DNA of 9,179 nucleotides from NCBI GenBank assembly GCA_030424955.1, contig JAUHVS010000187.1, positions 1 through 9,179 of the forward strand, given 5' to 3'. Both the position numbers and the translations under genes were made by a program. This DNA is from a bacterium (lineage in GTDB: Bacteria > Myxococcota_A > Bradymonadia > UBA7976 > UBA1532). How positions within the stretch are numbered: the first letter of the stretch is position 1; each line of letters opens with the position of its first letter. Positions 1-5,701 of this stretch are shown in pieces. The notes below the pieces were generated by a model. The model saw only the letters and a program-made list of their open reading frames with translations, was not told where the DNA came from and did no database searches.

Positions 1-1
1 G

Positions 2-1543
2 ACCCCCAAGGCCTTCAAGGCGCTGTACAAGAAGTTCGTCGCGCAGGGCGCCACCGCCCTGACCGCGCCCCCCGAGTTCGGCGGCTTCGGCGCCCCCCAC
101 ACCCTGGGCGTGCTGCAGACCGAGTTCGCCACCGCCACCAACAAGAGCTTCTCGATGTGCCCCGGGCTCACCCACGGCCTCATCGACGCCCTGCTGAACC
201 ACGGGTCCGACGCCCAGAAGGCCGAGTACCTGCCCAAGCTCATCAGCGGCGAGTGGTCGGGCACCATGTGCCTCACCGAGCCCCAGGCCGGCACCGACCT
301 GGGCCTGTGCAGCACCAAGGCGGTCCCCAAGGACAACGGCGCCTACACCCTCAACGGCACCAAGATCTGGATCACCTTCGGCGAGCACGACCTCACCGAG
401 AACATCGTGCACCTGGTGCTCGCCCGCCTGCCCGACGCCCCCGAGGGCATCAAGGGCATCAGCACCTTCCTGGTGCCGAAGGTGCTGGCCGACGGCACCC
501 GCAACGGCGTGATGTGCGGCGGCCTCGAGCACAAGATGGGCATCCACGCGTCGCCCACCTGCGTGATCAACTTCGACAACGCCGAGGGCTACCTCGTGGG
601 CGAGCCCAACAAGGGCATGCGCACCATGTTCATCATGATGAACGCGGCCCGCCTGTTCGTGGGCATGGAGGGCATCGCGCTGGGCGAGGTGGCCTACCAG
701 ACCGCCCTGGCCTTCGCGAAGGACCGCCGCCAGAGCCGCGCCCTCGACAAGAACAAGATCGACGCCGCCCACGGCGCCGACAACATCCTCGTGCACCCCG
801 ACGTGCGCCGCATGCTGGCCAACGTGAAGGTGACCAACGAGGGCATGCGCGCCCTGGCCTACTGGGCCGCCATGCAGATCGACGTCGCGCACCACCACCC
901 CGACGCCGAGGCCCGCCAGCTGGCCGACGACTTCGTCGCCCTGCTCACGCCCATCATCAAGAGCTACGGCACCGAGCGCGGCTTCGAGAACATCAGCGAG
1001 GCCATGCAGGTCATGGGCGGCGCCGGCTACACCACCGACTGGTCCGTCGAGCAGTACCTGCGCGACGCCCGCATCGGCATGGTCTACGAGGGCACCAACC
1101 ACATCCAGGCCCTCGACCTGGTGGGCCGCAAGCTGCCGAAGGGCGGCGGCCGGCTCTACAAGAACTTCTCGAAGCACATCTACCGCTTCATCAAGGCCAA
1201 CGCCGATGACGCGGCCATGGCCGAGTTCATCAAGCCCCTCGAGACGGCGCTGAACAGCCTGAACGAGACCACGATGATGCTGGGCATGAAGGGCATGCAG
1301 GACCCCGAGGAGGCCGGCGCGGGCGCGTCGAACTACCTCAACATCTTCGCGCTCACCGCCATCGCGTGGGTGTGGGCCGTGCAGGCCAAGGCGTGCATGG
1401 CGCAGGAGACCCGCTTCGCCCGCGCGAAGGTCAAGAGCGCGCGCTACTACTTCAGCAACATCCTGCCCGAGACCCACTCGCTGCTCGCGATCATGAAGGC
1501 CGGCAAGGCCAACATGATGGCCTTCGAGGTCGACGAGTTCTGA
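2..1543 (+). CDS. Acyl-CoA dehydrogenase, DmdC-type with C-terminal extension (5' end outside window)
   Basis: FAD-dependent oxidation of an acyl-CoA thioester to the 2,3-enoyl-CoA, in the cytoplasm. The reading frame is open from base 2 and includes a typical N-terminal segment (TAPPEFGG), so the GTG at 110 is an internal codon and the true start lies upstream. 513 residues are visible; the family is about 590-600, so roughly 80 are missing. Visible landmarks are the flavin/substrate region MCLTEPQAGTDLG, then EHKMGIHASPTCVINFD, QVMGGAGYTTDW and YEGTNHIQALDLVGRKLP. The Glu of YEGT (visible residue 363) matches the catalytic base of the superfamily. The last ~130 residues form the extra C-terminal domain of the DmdC/FadE5-like branch. 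That branch includes 3-methylmercaptopropionyl-CoA dehydrogenase, but most members probably act on other acyl-CoAs, so the substrate is not assigned. Family call is firm; substrate unknown. Confidence 0.93.
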   Translation, partial: TPKAFKALYKKFVAQGATALTAPPEFGGFGAPHTLGVLQTEFATATNKSFSMCPGLTHGLIDALLNHGSDAQKAEYLPKLISGEWSGTMCLTEPQAGTDLGLCSTKAVPKDNGAYTLNGTKIWITFGEHDLTENIVHLVLARLPDAPEGIKGISTFLVPKVLADGTRNGVMCGGLEHKMGIHASPTCVINFDNAEGYLVGEPNKGMRTMFIMMNAARLFVGMEGIALGEVAYQTALAFAKDRRQSRALDKNKIDAAHGADNILVHPDVRRMLANVKVTNEGMRALAYWAAMQIDVAHHHPDAEARQLADDFVALLTPIIKSYGTERGFENISEAMQVMGGAGYTTDWSVEQYLRDARIGMVYEGTNHIQALDLVGRKLPKGGGRLYKNFSKHIYRFIKANADDAAMAEFIKPLETALNSLNETTMMLGMKGMQDPEEAGAGASNYLNIFALTAIAWVWAVQAKACMAQETRFARAKVKSARYYFSNILPETHSLLAIMKAGKANMMAFEVDEF

Positions 1544-1551
1544 TCCCGGGC

Positions 1552-1567
1552 CGGCGCGCGCGCGCCG
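1552..1567. repeat. Perfect 16-base CG-alternating palindrome
   Basis: CGGCGCGCGCGCGCCG begins 9 bases after the stop codon of the acyl-CoA dehydrogenase. It is a perfect inverted repeat with no spacer, mostly alternating CG. Such tracts can form a cruciform or Z-DNA, or arise by slippage. As an RNA it would give a weak hairpin because there is no natural loop. Function not established. Confidence 0.6.
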
Positions 1568-1571
1568 CCCT

Positions 1572-1596
1572 GCCGCGCTCGCCCCCCGGGCGCGGC
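1572..1596 (+). terminator. Possible GC-rich hairpin downstream of the acyl-CoA dehydrogenase gene
   Basis: GCCGCGC at 1572-1578 pairs perfectly with GCGCGGC at 1590-1596 around an 11-base loop. It lies 28 bases after the stop codon and is followed by a C-rich run, not a T-run, so it is not a classical intrinsic terminator. It could be a U-independent terminator, a 3' stabilising hairpin, or a chance stem in GC-rich DNA. The rest of the 1544-1712 gap shows no convincing promoter hexamers, so whether the aminotransferase has its own promoter is undecided. Confidence 0.25.
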
Positions 1597-1702
1597 CCCC
1601 TGCCCCCCCAGATCGAGCCGTACACGCCCGGTAACGCATCGCGTCAATCCAGGGCTGGCGCCCGCGGCCCGCACGGGCCATGCTCCGCCCACGACGGATC
1701 AT

Positions 1703-1707
1703 GGAGG
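1703..1707 (+). promoter_or_regulatory. Shine-Dalgarno GGAGG that sets the aminotransferase start
   Basis: GGAGG ends 5 bases before the ATG at 1713. In-frame ATGs at 1680 and 1701 lack such a site, and the one at 1701 would place this motif inside the coding region. The 1713 start is therefore preferred. Confidence 0.8.
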
Positions 1708-1712
1708 CCCCC

Positions 1713-2996
1713 ATGCCCACCCTCTCCGAGGCCGGCCAGGCGCTGCTGCTGGCCAAGGCCGATGACCTGCGCGCCCGCTACGCCGCCTTCTGCGACCGCA
1801 AGCTCGCCCTCGACATGACCCGCGGCAAGCCGGCCACCGACCAGCTCGATCTGGCCAACGCCATGCTCACCTGCGTGGACGCCGACGCCGTGCGGGCCGC
1901 CGAGGGCCCCGACGCCCGCAACTACGGCGGCGTGGACGGGCTGCCCGCCGTCAAGGCGCTGATGGCCGACTACCTGGGCGTGCGCGCTGAGCAGGTGGTC
2001 ATCGGCGGCAACGCCAGCCTGACCCTCATGCACGACTGCCTCGTGCGGGCCCTCACCCACGGGGTGCCCGGCGGCGCCGGCCCCTGGTTCGGCCAGCCCG
2101 TCAAGTGGATCTGCCCGGCGCCGGGCTACGACCGGCACTTCAAGATCCTCGCCCACTTCGGCGTCGAGATGATCACCGTCGACATGGGCCCCGATGGCCC
2201 CGACATGGACGCGGTCGAGGCCCTGGTGGCCAAGGACGCGCACATCAAGGGCATGTGGCTGGTGCCGCGCTACAGCAACCCCACGGGGGCCACCTGCAGC
2301 GACGCCGTCGTGCAGCGGCTGGTGCGCATGCCCACGGCGGCCTCGGACTTCCGCATCTTCGCCGATGACGCCTACGCCGAGCACCACCTGGTCGACAGCC
2401 CCACCCCGCGCACCAACCTGCTCGCCGCGGCCGAGGCCGCCGGCACGGCCGACCGGGTGCTGCTCTTCGGCAGCACCTCGAAGATCAGCTTCGCGGGGGC
2501 GGGCATCTGCGCCTTCGCGGGCAGCGCGGCCAACGTGACGTGGCTCACCGGCCACCTGAGCCTGCAGACCATCGGGCCCGACAAGCTCAACCAGCTGCGC
2601 CACCTGGTGTTCTTCAAGGACGCCGCGGGCATCCGCGCCCACATGGCGAAGCACGCGGCCCTGCTGCGGCCCAAGTTCGACACGGTGCTCGACTGCCTCG
2701 AGCGTGAGATCAGCGGCATCGCCGAGTGGACCCGCCCCGAGGGGGGCTACTTCATCAGCGTCGACACCCCGGACGGCTGCGCGGCGCGCACGGTGGCGCT
2801 GGCGGCCCGCGCCGGGGTCAAGCTGACGCCGGCCGGGGCCACCTTCCCCCACGACCATGACCCCAACGACCGCAACATCCGGCTGTCGCCGAGCCTGCCG
2901 CCGCCCGCCGAGCTGGCGGTCGCGGCCGAGCTGTTCGCGGTGTGTGTGCAGCTCGCAGCGCTGGAGCGCCTGGAGCGCGGCCGCTCCCCCGAGTAG
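1713..2996 (+). CDS. Aspartate aminotransferase, subgroup Ic (fold-type I PLP enzyme)
   Basis: Cytoplasmic PLP-dependent aminotransferase, most likely interconverting aspartate/2-oxoglutarate and oxaloacetate/glutamate. The product is 427 residues, close to the usual ~425-435 of the actinobacterial AspT-like subgroup (Pfam family of aspartate aminotransferase-like proteins, separate from the common AAT Ia/Ib). Visible landmarks are MTRGKP near residue 30, NYGGVDGLPAVK, GGNASLTL, the cofactor-binding SNPTG (Asn189), the D-x-A-Y motif (Asp218 for the pyridine nitrogen, Tyr221), STSK with the Schiff-base Lys257, and NIRLSPS with Arg390 expected to bind the substrate carboxylate. All core catalytic residues are present. 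The C-terminus contains LERLER, encoded by a 9-base tandem duplication. It is followed at once by convergent genes. Alternative: a related alanine or aromatic aminotransferase; substrate specificity cannot be read from sequence alone. Confidence 0.9.
   Translation: MPTLSEAGQALLLAKADDLRARYAAFCDRKLALDMTRGKPATDQLDLANAMLTCVDADAVRAAEGPDARNYGGVDGLPAVKALMADYLGVRAEQVVIGGNASLTLMHDCLVRALTHGVPGGAGPWFGQPVKWICPAPGYDRHFKILAHFGVEMITVDMGPDGPDMDAVEALVAKDAHIKGMWLVPRYSNPTGATCSDAVVQRLVRMPTAASDFRIFADDAYAEHHLVDSPTPRTNLLAAAEAAGTADRVLLFGSTSKISFAGAGICAFAGSAANVTWLTGHLSLQTIGPDKLNQLRHLVFFKDAAGIRAHMAKHAALLRPKFDTVLDCLEREISGIAEWTRPEGGYFISVDTPDGCAARTVALAARAGVKLTPAGATFPHDHDPNDRNIRLSPSLPPPAELAVAAELFAVCVQLAALERLERGRSPE
2961..2978 (+). 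repeat. 9-base tandem duplication in the aminotransferase 3' end
   Basis: CTGGAGCGC occurs twice in tandem (2961-2969, 2970-2978), encoding LERLER at residues 417-422 in the C-terminal tail. It keeps frame and lies beyond the catalytic core, so it probably has little effect. Confidence 0.7.
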
Positions 2997-2997
2997 C

Positions 2998-3022
2998 GGC
3001 CGGCGGAGGCTCCGGCCCGGCC
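2998..3022. terminator. Hairpin filling the convergent junction between aminotransferase and UPF0462 genes
   Basis: GGCCGG (2998-3003) pairs with CCGGCC (3017-3022), and CGGA (3004-3007) continues the stem with TCCG (3011-3014) around a 3-base GGC loop, leaving a 2-base bulge. This 10-pair stem occupies nearly the whole 26-base gap between the two stop codons. As it is almost symmetrical it could act on transcripts from both sides. There is no T-run on either strand, so termination efficiency is uncertain. Confidence 0.45.
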
Positions 3023-3550
3023 TCAGCCCGGCCAGGCCCCAAACGCGCCGAGCTGATGGAAGTCGGGCTGCGCGCCGCCCGCGGGGCGCCACGCGAGGTA
3101 CTGCCGCCCCTCACCCTGGCCGTGGATCGCGAAGGCGTTGAGGCGGTCGCAGCCCGGCGGCAGCCAGGCCCAGGGCACGGCCGCGACGCCCTGCCAGCGG
3201 CCCCCCAGCCGCCGCACGCGGTACGCCAGCGGGTGGCCCTGGCGCTCCACCTGGCGCACGCCCGCCAGCGACAGCACCAGCCAGTGCCCGTGGGGGCTGA
3301 GCTCCACCTCGAGGTAGCGGTGGTCCGCCCCCAGCAGCATCAGCTCCACCACCTCGTACCCCCACAGCCCCGGGGTGCTGGCCGGCGGGCCCGGCGGCGG
3401 CGGATCGCCGTGCCAGGGCGCGTCCACCTCCACCGCGAGGTGCTCGGCCAGCGCGCGCACGGTGACGGTCACCTGCGCCGCCGGCGGCACCGGCTGGTGG
3501 GCCCACGTCCGCTCAATGACGAGGGTCGCGGTGCCGGTCAGCGGGGGCAT
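3023..3550 (-). CDS. UPF0462 family protein (C4orf33-like), function unknown
   Basis: A 175-residue protein of unknown function. Sequence landmarks match, from memory, the UPF0462 family typified by vertebrate C4orf33 (about 200 residues): ERTW near residue 14, a Pro-rich DPPPPGPP loop (49-56), LWGYEVVE (62-69), YLEVELSPHG (79-88), a PW...LPP segment (126-132), NAFAIHG (138-144) and PDFH near the end. The beta-rich pattern resembles DOMON or CBM9-like folds, so ligand binding is possible, but no function is proven. No signal peptide is seen. The chosen ATG follows a GGAG (3562-3565) by 11 bases and is 8 bases downstream of the peptidase stop. A GTG at 3562 would instead overlap that stop as GTGA and add four residues. 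Either way the gene is probably translated together with the peptidase gene upstream. Confidence 0.82.
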   Translation of the reverse strand: MPPLTGTATLVIERTWAHQPVPPAAQVTVTVRALAEHLAVEVDAPWHGDPPPPGPPASTPGLWGYEVVELMLLGADHRYLEVELSPHGHWLVLSLAGVRQVERQGHPLAYRVRRLGGRWQGVAAVPWAWLPPGCDRLNAFAIHGQGEGRQYLAWRPAGGAQPDFHQLGAFGAWPG

Positions 3551-3558
3551 CGGCGGGC

Positions 3559-5556
3559 TCACTCCACCGACACGCTGTAGACGAAGGTGGTCTTCGGCGC
3601 CCGGCGCCAGCGGGCCTGGATCTCGTCGCGGCGGGTGGCGAGGGCATCCTTGGCGTCCACGTAGCGGGCCTTGATCGCCTCGGCGTCGGCCTTGTCGCCC
3701 GTGGCCTTGATGCGCGCCACCCGCGCCATCAGGGTCTCGACGGCGGGGGCCAGCTTCTCGAAGTCGACCCCGTAGCAGCCGGTGTCCTCGCCGTTGGCCG
3801 CCTTGGCGGCCTCGCGCCACACCAGCACGCCGGCGTCGGTCAGCGTGCCGATCTGCATCGTCGCGAGCTGCGGGTAGGGCCGCACGCGCCCCTCCCCCGT
3901 GTACAGCCCGTTGCTCTGCTGGCCCATCGCCCACAGCAGGCTGCGCACGTGGGCCTGGTTGGCCAGGGTGCGGTCGATGACCTTGCGGGCGGCGAGCCAC
4001 TCCGTGAAGTACAGCGCCGCGGTCTGGGCCTTGAACTCCTCCAGCGTCGCCGCCAGGGGGCCGCCGAAGACCTCGCCGTCCTTCTTGCCGTCCACCGCGT
4101 AGTCGTGGGCGGGGCCCAGGTTGTGGGCGGCCTCGTGCAGCACGGTGCCGAGCACGTCGGGGCCATCGTCCACGCTGAAGTGGGCCATGGCGTCGGCGCA
4201 CAGCACGCTCTCGGCCTTCTGGCGGAACAGCCGCTTGCTGTCGGCGTCGGTGTACAGGTTGGTCATGGCCACGGTGCGCCCGCGGCCCTCGTTGGCCACG
4301 GGGCCCCAGTTGGGCAGGCTCTGGCCGATGGTCGCGCCGAAGGCGTTGCGGTCGTCGCCCGCGTTCAGCGCGATGTGGATGAAGTCAGGCAGGTGGAAGT
4401 CCACCGTGCGCGCCACGTACGGCGCCCCGGCCAGGGCCGCCAGCGCCTTCTCCATGTCGCCCTTGAGCGGATCGAGGGTGTCCTGCCACTTCAGCGAGCC
4501 CTGGTCGATGCGCGCCAGGGTCATGTGGAAGGCGGCCTTCTCGTTGCACGGCTCGAAGTACGTCTCGTCGGGCCCGACGCGCAGGTACCACTTGCTGTTG
4601 CGGGCGTTCATGGCCGCCCAGGCCTCGTCGGCCGCGGGCCAGTTGTTGGTGCGGAAGGCGTCGGCCGCAGCCAGCAGGTAGGTGCGCAGCGCCGCCTCGC
4701 TGGCGACGCCCTCGATGGTCTTCGCCGCGGCCTCCAGCGACCGCGCCACCGCGCGCATGTCCTCGCCGAAGTGCTCGTGGTACGGCACCGCCTTCAGATC
4801 GCCGCCCTCGGTGGCCACCACCGCCGAGAACTGGTGCAGCAGCGCCCGCGCGTCCGGCCGCGCCGCGATGGTCTTGCAGAAGTTGCCGTCCGCCTGGATG
4901 GCGTCCGGGTACAGGCCGAAGCGCTTCGCCGGGCGGCTCGGCAGCGCGCTGCAGTCGGGATCCGCGTCCAGATCAGGGCCCACACACCAGGGCCCTTGGT
5001 TGCGGAAGAACACCGCCTGGCTGAGCGGATCCCCCGACGCGATGGCGTCCGCGTGGCGCAGCGCCCCCTTCTGCCGCGCGTACAGGCGGTCGATCACCCG
5101 GCCCGCCGCCAGCAGGTGGCCCACCATCGCCTTCTCGGCCGTCGACAGCCCCGACAGATCGACCTCGGCCAGCGTGGGGCGGCTCAGGGCCATCTCGGCC
5201 GTCAGCTTCTCGAGCCGCGCGGCCTCCTTGGGATCGTCGCTGCCCGCCGCCTGCCCAAAGCCCTTCATCGCCGCCCACAGCGCCGGCGTGGGCTGCCCGT
5301 TGGCGAACCAGTCGCTGCGCTTGGGCGTGCCCGGCCCCCACAGCACCACCACCTCGTCGGCGTCGGGCCAGCCGTCGCCGTTGCTGTCGGCCCGCCAGAA
5401 CAGCGGCACCGCGTTGGCCTGCGCGCCGCGGTTGAAGGCGTCGCGGGCCATCTTGGGAGGCGCGCTGGTCGCGCTCGGGGCCGCCTCCGGGGCGGCGGGG
5501 GCGCCGCCACAGCCGGCGGCGAGGGCGAGGGGCAAGAGCGCAGACATCCGGCGCAT
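3559..5556 (-). CDS. M49-like zinc metallopeptidase (dipeptidyl peptidase III-like) lipoprotein
   Basis: Predicted exported zinc peptidase, 665 residues. The N-terminus MRRMSALLPLALAAGC is a short lipoprotein signal; Cys16 would be lipidated and Gly at +2 does not predict inner-membrane retention. An Ala/Pro linker follows. Residues 57-68 (DSNGDGWPDADE) form a 12-residue EF-hand-like calcium loop. The centre and C-terminal half show GLYPDA, KAVPYHEHF, SKWYLRVGPDETYFEPCNEKAAFH, then HEAAHNLGP (474-482) and LEEFKAQ (505-511). By analogy with DPP III, His474, His478 and Glu507 should bind zinc and Glu475 should be the catalytic glutamate. The motif is HExxH with a following NLGP, like the DPP III-related branch and unlike the HExxGH of classical M49; the usual acid ending the second motif is Gln511. 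Six Cys after Cys16 could form disulfides. Start chosen by GGAG (5564-5567), 7 bases upstream. Confidence 0.8.
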   Translation of the reverse strand: MRRMSALLPLALAAGCGGAPAAPEAAPSATSAPPKMARDAFNRGAQANAVPLFWRADSNGDGWPDADEVVVLWGPGTPKRSDWFANGQPTPALWAAMKGFGQAAGSDDPKEAARLEKLTAEMALSRPTLAEVDLSGLSTAEKAMVGHLLAAGRVIDRLYARQKGALRHADAIASGDPLSQAVFFRNQGPWCVGPDLDADPDCSALPSRPAKRFGLYPDAIQADGNFCKTIAARPDARALLHQFSAVVATEGGDLKAVPYHEHFGEDMRAVARSLEAAAKTIEGVASEAALRTYLLAAADAFRTNNWPAADEAWAAMNARNSKWYLRVGPDETYFEPCNEKAAFHMTLARIDQGSLKWQDTLDPLKGDMEKALAALAGAPYVARTVDFHLPDFIHIALNAGDDRNAFGATIGQSLPNWGPVANEGRGRTVAMTNLYTDADSKRLFRQKAESVLCADAMAHFSVDDGPDVLGTVLHEAAHNLGPAHDYAVDGKKDGEVFGGPLAATLEEFKAQTAALYFTEWLAARKVIDRTLANQAHVRSLLWAMGQQSNGLYTGEGRVRPYPQLATMQIGTLTDAGVLVWREAAKAANGEDTGCYGVDFEKLAPAVETLMARVARIKATGDKADAEAIKARYVDAKDALATRRDEIQARWRRAPKTTFVYSVSVE

Positions 5557-5563
5557 TGGGGGG

Positions 5564-5567
5564 CTCC
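5564..5567 (-). promoter_or_regulatory. Shine-Dalgarno GGAG for the peptidase gene
   Basis: Reading leftward, GGAG is followed by 7 bases and then the ATG at 5556. This favours MRRMSALL over the second in-frame ATG at 5547 and gives the signal peptide its two arginines. The frame stays open much further upstream, but that stretch lies antisense to the amidase gene. Confidence 0.7.
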
Positions 5568-5593
5568 AAACGGGTGGTGAGTTGAAGGCGCGC

Positions 5594-5622
5594 ACGCTAT
5601 CACGGGGCGCGGCCGTCGTCAG
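5594..5622 (-). promoter_or_regulatory. Candidate sigma-70-type promoter for the peptidase-UPF0462 pair
   Basis: On the minus strand CTGACG (5622-5617, 4 of 6 matches to TTGACA) is separated by exactly 17 bases from TAGCGT (5599-5594, matching the first two and the last base of TATAAT). Transcription would begin near 5587, giving a leader of about 30 bases that contains the GGAG site. The spacing is good but the -10 is weak, so this is tentative. Confidence 0.3.
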
Positions 5623-5688
5623 CGGCTCGCCGCCCGAGGCAGCAGGCGCCCCGCGCGTACGGGGGCTCGCATCGCGCGGCCCGCGGTG

Positions 5689-5694
5689 TATCCT
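5689..5694 (+). promoter_or_regulatory. Candidate -10 element for the amidase-malQ pair
   Basis: TATCCT matches 4 of 6 bases of TATAAT and is the only AT-containing block just ahead of the amidase ATG at 5702. A start 7 bases beyond it would fall at or next to the A of the ATG, making the transcript leaderless. No purine-rich Shine-Dalgarno is seen before this ATG, which agrees. No good -35 hexamer is found 16-18 bases upstream. Confidence 0.3.
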
Positions 5695-5701
5695 GCGCGC
5701 C

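Noticed and set aside
110..112. GTG at 110 as the start of the acyl-CoA dehydrogenase
   Set aside because: The same frame upstream to base 2 encodes conserved family sequence (TAPPEFGGFG) without a stop, so the gene continues beyond the left edge.
1614..1656. Minus-strand promoter-like pair TTGACG and TGTACG with 17-base spacing
   Set aside because: No minus-strand gene lies downstream, only the sense acyl-CoA dehydrogenase gene, and the -10 matches just 3 of 6 bases. Chance is likely.
1644..3092. Long open frame on the minus strand opposite the aminotransferase gene (482 codons)
   Set aside because: Composition is Gly/Arg/Ala/Val/His-rich with no recognisable motif. It is the mirror of GC-biased codons of a gene with complete catalytic motifs on the plus strand.
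3562..4201. Upstream extension of the UPF0462 frame to 4201
   Set aside because: Residues before MPPLTG are Arg/Gly-rich out-of-frame translation of the peptidase gene and have no counterpart in UPF0462 proteins.
3949..5580. Long open frame on the plus strand opposite the peptidase gene (543 codons), and a second plus-strand frame open from 4682 into the amidase
   Set aside because: Both are low-complexity shadows of the peptidase gene. The amidase similarity begins only at the ATG at 5702, so the upstream part of that frame is not a fused domain.
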